From an uncultured Monoglobus sp. (lineage in GTDB: Bacteria; Bacillota; Clostridia; Monoglobales; Monoglobaceae), in contig CANRBF010000010.1 of NCBI GenBank assembly GCA_947628795.1, positions 1 through 64,000 of the forward strand: 64,000 nucleotides of DNA, written 5' to 3'. The stretch's first letter is position 1. Each line of letters starts with the position of its first letter. Below the pieces are notes generated by a model. The model ran no database searches and had not been told where the DNA came from. It saw only the letters and a list, made by a program, of their open reading frames with translations. Made by a program: the position numbers and the translations under genes. Of this stretch, positions 35,901 through 44,453 are shown piece by piece.

Positions 35901-38900
35901 CGGGCGAGTAGTTTTCGCCGTCGAGACTGTACTGCATTTCGCCGTTAGTGCCGCTTCCGGCGGTTATGAGCTCCTGCGGCTCGCCGCTGAACACAAGGCC
36001 TCTGACCGCTCTCGGCTTTGTCGCCACATCCGCGAATCCGTGAGCTATCTTGACATTTATTGATTTGGGCGCGGCGTCGTTGTAGTTATTGTCGCCGACC
36101 ACTTTGTACCAAACGGTGTATTCGCCCGCATCGTGCGCCTTCGGGATCTCCTCGGTATAGGTTTCGCCGTCCAAGCTGTATTGCAGCGTGCCGCCGCTCG
36201 TTGTGCCCGTTACCAGATCGTCGGGCTCTGGGTCGTCGTCATACAGCGCGTTGGCCGATTTAACGACAACGACCGGATCGGCCTTCGCGATGTTCACGTT
36301 TATTGTAAGCGTCACGGGGTCTGTGCCGAAGGTCTCAACGCTCGCGAGCGAGAAGAGCGGCGTCTTTTCCTCTACTGTGACCTTGAGCGTGTAGCTTCCC
36401 GCGTTTGTATTCTTCGGGATAGCCAGCATACTGCCGTTTATCGCCGCTTCGGTTTGGCCCTCGTCGCTTATGGTGTATCTGAATCCGCCCGAGACGGATG
36501 CGCCGTTTTTGTACTCGATATACTGCGACAGGTCCGCGGTTATTCCCTCGCCGTAGGTGCCGCTGAGACTGATCGCGTCGCTTTCGCCGCCGAATAGCTC
36601 GCGTCCTACCGAATGAACGACCGTGTCCTCGGTCACCGATGTGTCGGCGGTGAACTCCTCAAACGGCGCGGCGCTTGAGGTCGACCACATTTCAAACTCG
36701 GCTCCGTCTATATCGGGATCGTCGGGCAGCGTCACCTTGCCGCCCGCGTTCGTGTAGCTCGCCGCGTAATCCGCGTTATCATTTGTCGAGAATGTCACTT
36801 TAACGACCTTTTTGTCCGCGTCGCTTGTCAGGATCGGATAATTATCTTCTCCTATCTTCTGTCCCCAAGTCGGCTCATCGCAGCCGCTCTGCAGCAGCCA
36901 TGCCGCCTCTCCCGACTTAAACTCATCCGCGGTCATTGTTTTCGCGTTCGGATCCTCGCGCGTGCCTTCGAGATAATAGCAATCGGTTATCGTGCCGTAA
37001 TCATTATCACATATACCGTAAACAAGTTCATCGGCGCTTACCTCTCCGACATTATAGCAGTTTTGCATCGTGCTGTAAGCATTTTCTCCCACAACGCCGC
37101 CGATTTGTATATCGCTGCCTGTGACAGCGCCTCCGTTAAAGCAATTTAAGACCTTGGCGTAACATGTGCCTCCCGCAACGCCGCCAACCGCAGTTTTTCC
37201 GCTTACCGCGCAGTCGTTTTTGCAGTTTTCGATCGTTCCGTATTCAATATAACCGACGATGCCGCCCGTGTAGAATCCTCCGGCGACCGTGCCGCGAACG
37301 CCGAGATTTTTGATCGTGCAGTCTTTTTCGACAGCTCCGAACAGGCCTTGATAATCGTCTGTCGTATTGATATAGAGGCCCGATATCGTGTGTCCGTCTC
37401 CGTCGAATATGCCATCAAACTCTTTGTTAAAACTTCCTATCGGTGACCACGATTCTTTATTTTCGCCGTATTTGCCCGACATATCTATATCAGCGGTCAG
37501 TTTGAAGTATTCGCCGGAGCCCTTGCCCGCGTTTACGTAACTGCGGAACACCTCAAGCGCCTCAAGATCCCGGATCTCGTAGGGCGAGTCCGCTGTGCCG
37601 CCGCCGCTGAAGTTTACATCTAAGGTTATGGTAAGCTCGGCGTAAAATTCCGCGGGGTTCGGGTCAAGCGCGGCAAGCGCGATATTGCTGTACGGCTTTT
37701 TGTCCGTAATATTGAACGTTACGCTGTATTTGCCGATATCCGACACAACACAGTCCGATTTGAGCTTTCCGTCCTCAAACGTAAAGCTGCTCGGGAGCGT
37801 TGATCCCTTTTTCAGTTCAAATTCAAAGTCGGAGCCTGTGATCTCGCTTCCGTCCTCGAATTTCAGCAAGCTTGACAGATCCTGCTCAAACGGAGCTCCG
37901 CATTCGGCTTTGAGCGTGATATCGCCTTCGGAGCTTTGCTCAAACTCGCGGCCTTCTATCAAATAGAGCGTCAAATCGCTTGTTATCGGCGCGCTTAGGT
38001 CAAACTCGGGCTGCTCGGCGCCGGGCGCGGTCTGCGACCACTTGACGTACGGATAGTCGTCCTTGACCGAAAGCCTTTCGCCGTCGGGAACATACAAAGC
38101 GCCTATGTTCGGATGCTCGCTCACAAATGTCACCTTGCGCAAGATTTTCAGGTCATCGTTGAGCGCGATCAGATCCGGGAAATCGCCGTTTTGTCCCCAG
38201 GTCGGCGAGTCGCAGCCGCTCTGCAGCAGCCACGCCACCTCGCCCGACTGAAACTCATATATCGTCTTTTCCGTCGCGTTCGGATCCGAGCTCATATTTT
38301 TATTGAGATAATAGCAATTGGTTACCGTCGTGCCGGTACCATAACCTATATCGTGAATGACATACCCGTTGATCTCTCCGACATTATAGCAGTTTTGCAC
38401 CGTACTATCCATGAAAAGACCCACGATGCCGCCAATACCGATATCATCGCCCGTGATAGGGCCGTCGTTTATGCAATTTTTGATCGTGCCGCCGCTTGAT
38501 TTTGACACAATGCCGCCAAGGTTAGCGCTTCCGCTTACGGCGCAGCTGTTTCTGCAGCTTTCGATCGTTCCTCTTTGAAGATATCCGGCGATGCCGCCAA
38601 AGTCCGTGTCATATCCTCCGTTGACCGTGCCGCTGACGCTGAGATTTTTGATCGTGCCGCTTACCGTTCCGAACAGACCCGGATTATCGGAATTATTGAT
38701 ATAAAGGCCCGATATCGTGTGTCCGTCTCCGTCGAATGTGCCGCTAAACCCATTATTGGCATTCATTCCCCATCCTATCGATGTCCACGAGTCTTTATTT
38801 TCGCCGTATTTGCCCGACATATCTATATCGGCGGTCAGTTTGAAGTATTCGCCGGAGCCGTTGCCCTCGTTTATGTAATCGCGGAAGGTCTCAAGAGCCG

Positions 38901-41900
38901 CAAGACTTGAAATTAAATGCGGGTCATCCTGCGTGCCGCCGCCGTCCTCCGGATTATCTTTAAGTATCGGTCTGCCCAAGAACGCGTCGTCCTTATAGTC
39001 ACTGCCGAGGCTGCTCGCGAGCGATCTAAACTGATTGACAGAGGGTTCCTCGGCGGAGTATCCGGTCTTATTTGATTTTGTTGTGTTTTTTTGAGCAGCG
39101 TCCGTTAATGTGTAACAAGAATCAAATTCATCATCTATGTTTCTCTTGCGTACTACATTTACAATGCTTTCTCCTTCCACGGTACCGTAATTATAGCAGT
39201 TTTGGGCTCTGATACAATAATCGGTATAGCCTTCTATACCTCCGTTATATTTTCCCCCTTTAACGCTTCCGACATTATAACAACTCTTAATTTGTCTTCG
39301 CGTACCGCTGCCCGAGATACCGCCGCAGCTGGCGCCGGACTTGTTTGAAAAAATATCTCCGGTGTTGTAGCAGCGTCTTATAACCGCGTTATCGTAATCG
39401 TTGGTATCGGCAAAATTTACGCCGCCATTATCTCCCGCAATGCCGCCGATACACAAATCGTTATTGCCGTCTTGGCTGCCTATGACGCTGCCGATGTTCC
39501 GGCTGTCTTCAATAACGCCGTTATTTTGTCCCGCTACGCCGCCTCCGTATCTGAGAGCGCTGACCGTGCCGACGTTGGAACACTCTTTTATTCCGACAGT
39601 GCTTTGGGAGCCTTTATGGGAGCCGACATCGTTTATACCCGTGATGCCGCCGACATAGTTTGGATTCGTGACATCTCCGTAATTAGTGCAGTATTCTGTA
39701 GTGATCCCGCCTGAATTTTCCATTTTGCCCACTATGCCGCCGGTACTGTATGTTCCGTCAATAGAGCCGTAATTTTCGCAATATCCCAAATAGGCATGGC
39801 TGACTCCGGCTATGCCGCCGCTGTATTTGCTCGATACGGTTCCGTAATTTGTGCAGTTCTGTATATGAACACCGCTTACGGCTAAATGTTCGCCCGCGAT
39901 GCCGCCGGATTTGGCGTCGGCATCACTCGAATTATCCGTACTGCTGCTGACAGAGCCGGAATTTTCACAGTTATCCAGCTGTCCCGTGTTGCTTCCCGTT
40001 ATGCCGCCGCTTATTCCGACGCCGGCGGATACGGCCGCGGAGTTTTCGCATTCCGATATTTTGCTTGTGTTAGATCCCGAAATGCCGCCGACATTGTCTG
40101 TACCCGTGACAGCGCAGTCACTATGGCAGTTTTCTATCGAGCCGTCGCTTTGGCCCGCTATGCCGCCGACGTAATTCTTGCCCTTGACCGAGCCTCCGAT
40201 AGTCAAATCTTTGACCGAGGCTCCGCTGTCGATATATCCGAACAAGCCCTGATAGTCATTATTTGAGTTTATATAAAGTCCGCTGATCTCATACCCGTTT
40301 CCCAAAAATACGCCGTTAAATTTTTTGCCGCTGTTTCCTATCGGCGTCCATGACTTTTTGCCGTCTCCGTAATCCTTCGACATGTCGATATCATCGGTAA
40401 GCTCATAATACAGCTGCGACAGAGAGTTACTATTGAAGTAAGCCTCAAACGTTTCAAGCGTTTCAAGGTCGGGTATCTCATAAGGATCATCCGACGTGCC
40501 GCTGCCGCCCGCAAAAAGCGAGGGCTCCGGATTTGATGTCAGAATGGGCCTTAAAGCGGTGCCCTGATCGATCTTCCAGACCGTGTCAAAATCAAATCCC
40601 GTAAAGCTGCCTTTATCGGCGAACTTATCCGAGCTCAGCCCTGTTCCGCTGCCTGCGGCGCCGCAGGTGTCGAGGTAATAGTTGTTGTCTACAATGCCGC
40701 TTGTCGAGCCTATAACACCGCCGACGTTTGAGCCGCTGCCCGAGACCTTGCCGATATTGTAAACATGCTTAACGTCGCTGTTGTCGCCGTTGTTTTTACC
40801 AACCGCGCCGCCGACATTGTTTGTGCCCGAAACGCTGCCGATATTGTAGCTGTCCTGCGTCATGAACAAATTGTTTCCCACAAGACCGCCGACCGTGTCT
40901 TGACCCGATACCGCGCCGCTGTTATAGCAGTATTTGATCGTGCCGCCGGCTCCCGCGCTTGCGGCGATTTGACCCGCGATGCCGCCCACGTTGTTTGTTC
41001 CCGTGACGCCGCACGCGTTATGGCAGCTCTCTATGGTTCCCTCGCATTGACCCGCGATACCGCCCACGTTGTCCTTGCCCTTGACGGAGCCCTCGACGGA
41101 CAGATCTTTGACCGAGCCTCTGCTGTCGATATATCCGAACAGACCCTGATCGTCGCCGCTTGAGTCGATATTGAGGCCGCTTATCTTATGGCCGCTGCCG
41201 TCGAATGTGCCGCCGAACTTTGCGGAAGCGCTGCCTATCGGCGTGAAATTATTTCCCGCGCCGCCGAGGTCGATGTCGTTATTCAGCTTAAAGAATTCAT
41301 CCTTGCCGTTTCCGCCGTTTACGTAGTTCGCAAACACGTCTAAAGACGAGGCGCTGTCTATTATATATGGGTCTTTTTCGGAACCGCTGCCCGATGAGAA
41401 GATGCTCTCCGAGATCGATATCAAAGTCGGGCGCGAGAGAGCTCCGATCTCCCAGACCGTGTCAAAATCCCAGCCCTCGAAGGTTTCTTTTTTCGCGAGG
41501 TCGGCGCTCGACACAGCTTTCGCTCCGTCCGCGGAGGCGCTTGCCGAGCCGCTCAGATAACAGCAGCCCGATACCGCGCCGCTTGAGCTTCCCGAAATGC
41601 CGCTGCCGCTTTTGCCGATGTTATAGCAATTTGATATGCTTCCGCTGTTTGCCGCCGCGATGCCGCCGACATCCGCCGCGCCGATGTTATAGCAGTTTGA
41701 AATATCGCCCGCATTGCTTCCGACTATGCCGCCGCCCGAGGAGGACGCCGCGCTGTAGCAGCGTGATATCTCGCCCGCGCTGTATCCCGCAACCGAGCCG
41801 ACGTTGCTGCCGCTGCCCGAAACGCTTCCGTGGATTATTCCGAAATTTTTGATAACGGAGCCCTGCGCCGCGTATCCGAACAAGCCCTGATAATCGTTGT

Positions 41901-44361
41901 TTTGGTCGGTATAAAGTCCGCTTATCGTGTGGCCGCCGCCGTCGAACGTGCCGCTGAACGGCGCCGCCTCGGTTCCTATCGGGGTCCACGGTTTTTCCGC
42001 GCTGCCGCCGAGGTCGATGTCCGCGGTGAGCAGGATATTTGCGCCGCTGCCGCCGCCCGAGTTTACATAGCTTGCCAGGCTCTCAAGCTCCGCCTTGCTT
42101 GAAATATTGAACGGCTGAGGCACGGACTTTAAGGTCGGTCTTTTCAAAAACGGGTTTATTTCCCATTTGCCGTCAAAATCCCAGCCGACAAACAAATCGC
42201 TTTCGGCGAGTCCGTCGGCGGACAGCGCGTTCGTGCCGCCCGTTTGGTCGCTGCCCGCGATGCCGCCGTCTGCGGTGCCTATCAAATAATAGCAGTCGGA
42301 TATCTCGCCGCTGCTTGATTTTCCCGCTATCGCGCCGCATGTCGGGAGCTGCGGCGACGAAGCGCTCACCGCGCTGCTGCTGTAACATTTTTCGATCGTG
42401 CCTCTGTTGAATCCCGCTATACCGCCGACGTTGCTCGTCGCGCTTACCGCGCCCGCGTTGTAGCAGTTTGTGATCTCTCCGTAATAATTGTCTCCCGTGA
42501 TGCCGCCCACGTTTCCGCCGCCGCTCACGGAGCAAATGCTGTAGCAGTTCTCTATCGTGCCGCTGCTGTATCCCGCGACGCCTCCGACATAGCTGCCTCC
42601 GCCGGTGATCTCGCCGCTGACGCCCAGGTTTTTCACGGTGCCGCCCGAATTTCCGAACAGGCCGAGATAGCTTTCGTCCGAATCGATATTGAGGCCCGAT
42701 ATCGTGTGTCCGCCGCCGTCAAATGTGCCGCCGAACGGGTTTGAAAGGCCGCCTATCGGGGTCCATGGCGAGATCTCTCCGCCGAGGTCGATGTCGTCGG
42801 TGAGCTCAAAATACTCGCCGTCGCCTTTGCCCGAATTTATGTAATCGCGGAACACCTCAAAAGTCGCAAGACTCGGTATCTCGTAGGGCGAGTCTTTTGT
42901 GCCGCCACCTCTGAAGCTTATATTTAAGGTTACAGTAAGCTCGGCTAAAAATTCCGCAGGGTTCGGATCGAGCGCGGTAAGCGCGATATTGCTGTACGGC
43001 TTTTTGTCCGTAACATTGAACGTTATGCTGTATGTGCCGGTATCCGCGACGCAGTCCGATTTGAGCTTTCCGCCCTCAAGCGTAAAGCTGCTCGGGAGCG
43101 TTGACCCGTTTTTCAATTCGAATTCAAGATCATCGGATGAAATGCCGCTTCCGTCTGTGAGCTTTAAAAGGCTTGACAGATCCTGCTCAAACGGAAATCC
43201 GAATTCGGCTTTGATCGCGATATCTCCCTCGGAGCTTTGCTCAAACTCGCGGCCTTCTATCAAATAGAGCGTCATATCGCTTGTTATCGGCGAGTTTAGG
43301 TCAAACTCGGCCTGCTCTCCGCTGTCCGGCGCGGTCTTCGACCACTTGATGTACGGATAGTCGTTTTGAACCGAGAGCTTTTCACCGTCGGGAACATACA
43401 TAGCGCCTATATTCGGGTGCTCGCTCACAAATGTCACCTTGCGCAGGATCTTCAGGTCATCGTTAAGCGCGATCAGGTCCGGGAAATCGCCGTTTTGCCC
43501 CCAGGTCGGCGAATCGCAGCCGCTCTGCAGCAGATACGCCACCTCGCCCGATTTAAACTCGTCCGCGGTCTTTGCGGTCGCGTTCGGATCCTCGCGCGTG
43601 CCATCGAGATAATAGCAATCGGTTATGCTGCCGGAAGCTAAATGGGATATACCGTAAACATGGTCCTCGCCGCTTATTTCTCCGACATTATAGCAGTTAT
43701 CTATAACGCCGCCGCTATTAAAGCCTGCAATGCCGCCTATAAATTCGATTCCCGTGATTGCTCCGCTGTTAAAGCAATTACGTATCGTGCCGTGATCCGA
43801 TGTTCCCACAATGCCGCCGCCGCTGCCATCGCCATCTCCGATTACGGCACAGTTATTTTGGCAGTTTTCGATTGTACTGCCACCGCCAATATTCCCCGCT
43901 ATGCCGCCCATGTAGTAACCGCCGGTAATCGTGCCGTTAACGCTGAGATTTTTGACCGTGGCGCCGAACATATATCCGAACAGGCCTTGATTATCGTCTG
44001 TCGAATTGATATAGAGCCCCGATATCGTGTGTCCGTCTCCGTCGAATGTACCGGCGAATGCACTTTCATGCTCATCTGCGCTTCCTATCGGTGTCCACGA
44101 GTCTTTATTTTCGCCGTATTTGTCCGACATATCTATATCGGCGGCAAGTTTGAAACACTCGTAGTAGTAGCCGTCCACCTTCTCATTTACGTAATCGCGG
44201 AATTTCTCAAGTTTCGAAAGATCCGAAATTATATACGGGTCACCCGACGTGCCGCTGCCCTCAAAGTCGGCTGCAAACGCCGAAAACTCAAGCGAAGAAA
44301 CAAGAGAGATCAGCATTGCCAGCGCAACTGCCCACGCGATAAACTTTTTAGATATTCTCAT
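32908..44361 (-). CDS. Giant secreted GLUG/MBG-like repeat protein (3,817 aa, no SLH anchor)
   Basis: ATG 44361 is chosen: AAAGGAGT (44378-44371) precedes it by 9 nt and a clean signal peptide follows (KKFIAWAVALAMLISLVSSL ... AFAA). The frame is open 22 codons further. The body has four GLUG blocks (~28-294, ~488-1804, ~1808-2067, ~2251-2511), each starting with PYxI / FRDYxN / DIDM / SGTFDGDGHTISGLYI units. Between them are two near-copies of a RKVTFVSEHPNIGA + IEGREFEQSSEGD module. The C-terminal third (~2694-3728) is tandem MBG/YDG-like modules ending in EYTVWYKxxGxxN, with one Big_3_5-like Ig domain. The last ~80 residues (GDIIKIFIWSGLDDMTPL) resemble a C-terminal domain of clostridial secreted proteins. 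No SLH, LPXTG or dockerin is seen. It lies 92 nt downstream of the SLH protein gene. Adhesin or matrix role is inferred. Confidence 0.9.
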   Translation of the reverse strand: MRISKKFIAWAVALAMLISLVSSLEFSAFAADFEGSGTSGDPYIISDLSKLEKFRDYVNEKVDGYYYECFKLAADIDMSDKYGENKDSWTPIGSADEHESAFAGTFDGDGHTISGLYINSTDDNQGLFGYMFGATVKNLSVNGTITGGYYMGGIAGNIGGGSTIENCQNNCAVIGDGDGSGGGIVGTSDHGTIRNCFNSGAITGIEFIGGIAGFNSGGVIDNCYNVGEISGEDHVYGISHLASGSITDCYYLDGTREDPNATAKTADEFKSGEVAYLLQSGCDSPTWGQNGDFPDLIALNDDLKILRKVTFVSEHPNIGAMYVPDGEKLSVQNDYPYIKWSKTAPDSGEQAEFDLNSPITSDMTLYLIEGREFEQSSEGDIAIKAEFGFPFEQDLSSLLKLTDGSGISSDDLEFELKNGSTLPSSFTLEGGKLKSDCVADTGTYSITFNVTDKKPYSNIALTALDPNPAEFLAELTVTLNISFRGGGTKDSPYEIPSLATFEVFRDYINSGKGDGEYFELTDDIDLGGEISPWTPIGGLSNPFGGTFDGGGHTISGLNIDSDESYLGLFGNSGGTVKNLGVSGEITGGGSYVGGVAGYSSGTIENCYSICSVSGGGNVGGITGDNYYGEITNCYNAGAVSATSNVGGIAGFNRGTIEKCYSSSAVSASSPQLPTCGAIAGKSSSGEISDCYYLIGTADGGIAGSDQTGGTNALSADGLAESDLFVGWDFDGKWEINPFLKRPTLKSVPQPFNISSKAELESLASYVNSGGGSGANILLTADIDLGGSAEKPWTPIGTEAAPFSGTFDGGGHTISGLYTDQNNDYQGLFGYAAQGSVIKNFGIIHGSVSGSGSNVGSVAGYSAGEISRCYSAASSSGGGIVGSNAGDISNCYNIGAADVGGIAAANSGSISNCYNIGKSGSGISGSSSGAVSGCCYLSGSASASADGAKAVSSADLAKKETFEGWDFDTVWEIGALSRPTLISISESIFSSGSGSEKDPYIIDSASSLDVFANYVNGGNGKDEFFKLNNDIDLGGAGNNFTPIGSASAKFGGTFDGSGHKISGLNIDSSGDDQGLFGYIDSRGSVKDLSVEGSVKGKDNVGGIAGQCEGTIESCHNACGVTGTNNVGGIAGQIAASAGAGGTIKYCYNSGAVSGQDTVGGLVGNNLFMTQDSYNIGSVSGTNNVGGAVGKNNGDNSDVKHVYNIGKVSGSGSNVGGVIGSTSGIVDNNYYLDTCGAAGSGTGLSSDKFADKGSFTGFDFDTVWKIDQGTALRPILTSNPEPSLFAGGSGTSDDPYEIPDLETLETFEAYFNSNSLSQLYYELTDDIDMSKDYGDGKKSWTPIGNSGKKFNGVFLGNGYEISGLYINSNNDYQGLFGYIDSGASVKDLTIGGSVKGKNYVGGIAGQSDGSIENCHSDCAVTGTDNVGGISGSNTSKISECENSAAVSAGVGISGGITGSNTGQLDNCENSGSVSSSTDNSSDADAKSGGIAGEHLAVSGVHIQNCTNYGTVSSKYSGGIAGVSHAYLGYCENYGSIDGTYSTGGIVGKMENSGGITTEYCTNYGDVTNPNYVGGITGINDVGSHKGSQSTVGIKECSNVGTVSALRYGGGVAGQNNGVIEDSRNIGSVIGSQDGNNDLCIGGIAGDNGGVNFADTNDYDNAVIRRCYNTGDIFSNKSGASCGGISGSGTRRQIKSCYNVGSVKGGKYNGGIEGYTDYCIRAQNCYNYGTVEGESIVNVVRKRNIDDEFDSCYTLTDAAQKNTTKSNKTGYSAEEPSVNQFRSLASSLGSDYKDDAFLGRPILKDNPEDGGGTQDDPHLISSLAALETFRDYINEGNGSGEYFKLTADIDMSGKYGENKDSWTSIGWGMNANNGFSGTFDGDGHTISGLYINNSDNPGLFGTVSGTIKNLSVSGTVNGGYDTDFGGIAGYLQRGTIESCRNSCAVSGSANLGGIVSKSSGGTIKNCINDGPITGDDIGIGGIVGLFMDSTVQNCYNVGEINGYVIHDIGYGTGTTVTNCYYLNKNMSSDPNATEKTIYEFQSGEVAWLLQSGCDSPTWGQNGDFPDLIALNDDLKILRKVTFVSEHPNIGALYVPDGERLSVKDDYPYVKWSQTAPGAEQPEFDLSAPITSDLTLYLIEGREFEQSSEGDITLKAECGAPFEQDLSSLLKFEDGSEITGSDFEFELKKGSTLPSSFTFEDGKLKSDCVVSDIGKYSVTFNITDKKPYSNIALAALDPNPAEFYAELTITLDVNFSGGGTADSPYEIRDLEALEVFRSYVNAGKGSGEYFKLTADIDMSGKYGENKESWSPIGSFNKEFDGIFDGDGHTISGLYINTTDDYQGLFGAVEKDCTIKNLGVRGTVAGGFYTGGIVGYIEYGTIENCKNDCAVSGKTAVGGVAGGTCYAKVLNCFNGGAVTGSDIQIGGVVGENAYSTMQNCYNVGEVSADELVYGICDNDYGTITDCYYLEGTREDPNAKTMTADEFKSGEAAWLLQSGCDEPTWGQKIGEDNYPILTSDADKKVVKVTFSTNDNADYAASYTNAGGKVTLPDDPDIDGAEFEMWSTSSAAPFEEFTADTSVTEDTVVHSVGRELFGGESDAISLSGTYGEGITADLSQYIEYKNGASVSGGFRYTISDEGQTEAAINGSMLAIPKNTNAGSYTLKVTVEEKTPLFSLASVETFGTDPVTLTINVNIAKADPVVVVKSANALYDDDPEPDDLVTGTTSGGTLQYSLDGETYTEEIPKAHDAGEYTVWYKVVGDNNYNDAAPKSINVKIAHGFADVATKPRAVRGLVFSGEPQELITAGSGTNGEMQYSLDGENYSPEIPTGTAAGQYTVWYKVVGGFIDGKHYHDSEAASLTATIVKGDSAVESDGADVVYGDEFTLTAEVSKADAVGAALASDEDKVDFYIGETLLGSADADYGGAELKDSGTATLTVTADKKFAIGANAIRADYGGSVNLNGSKNDSITVTMTQKPIEYEVSARNKTYDGTADVEVTLTPTNNGDDDVALTAKGTAPTANAGSYETVDLTEIAISGADARYYSADSEKSGVELETFAAISKAQSSVKTPPAANDLTYTGEAQALVTAGEADGGTLVYSLEQNGEYSEKIPTGTNAGDYTVWYKVIGDSNHSDTEPQSAAASIKKAVSSGTVTANDLTYTGETQELVTAGEADGGKLVYSLEQDGDYTENIPTGTNAGDYTVWYKVIGDSNHSDSEPRSITVNIAKADPIVTVKSAKALYDDEVHELVTYEATSGVTVLFSDSENGEYSEAIPTGTAAGEYTVWYKAVGNSNYNDLPPASVKVKIAHGFADVTKAPTAVENLVYSGSPQRLVTPGEAENGEMRYSLDGENYSAAIPSAAEAGTYTVWYMAVGGVIDGKHYHDSDPLSITVNVAKADPTVTVRAAKALYDDEVHELVTYEAPSGVTVLFSDSENGEYSEAIPTGTAAGEYTVWYKAVGNNNYNDLPPASVKVKIAHGFADVTKAPTAIEDLVYNGSPQRLVTPGEAENGEMRYSLDGENYSAEIPTAAEAGTYTIWYMAVGSVIDGKHYHDSDPSSITVNIAKADPIVTVRSAKALYDDSVQELVTYEAPSGVTVLFSDSENGEYSAAIPTGKAAGEYTVWYKAVGNNNYNDLPPASVKVKIAHGFAEVTKAPTAIENLVYSGSPQQLITPGEAENGEMRYSLDGENYSAEIPTATDAGEYTVWYMAVGGVIDGKQYHDSDPLSLTVTIAMQGDFDYIIKSAAINADGKLDVELEYQEEIPIAAKLIVASYDAEGALTETRAFDINGANVDLGGYEPRGDIIKIFIWSGLDDMTPLAAPYEIK
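33215..34726 (-). repeat. Three near-identical 504-bp tandem repeats in the 3,817-aa protein gene
   Basis: Units begin near 33215, 33719 and 34223, each encoding 168 aa: a YDDEVHELVTYEAPSGV Ig-like half, then KAPTAIENLVYSGSPQ and HYHDSDPLSITV halves. Only scattered substitutions separate the copies, implying recent duplication or homogenisation. Assemblies may miscount them. Confidence 0.9.
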
Positions 44362-44377
44362 GTTTTTAACACTCCTT

Positions 44378-44432
44378 TTAAGAATTCTTAACATGCTTTC
44401 ACGACGCCGCCCTATTTTGGGCGGCATCGTGA
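44378..44432 (-). promoter_or_regulatory. Hairpins between the two giant genes
   Basis: The stem TCACGATGCCGCCC / GGGCGGCGTCGTGA (44432-44399, one mismatch) lies in the 92-nt gap with no T-run after it. The perfect palindrome TTAAGAATTCTTAA (44378-44391) touches the ribosome site of the downstream gene. Read-through control or mRNA processing between the two genes is plausible. Confidence 0.5.
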
Positions 44433-44453
44433 GATGATTATATTCGTTTCGTC

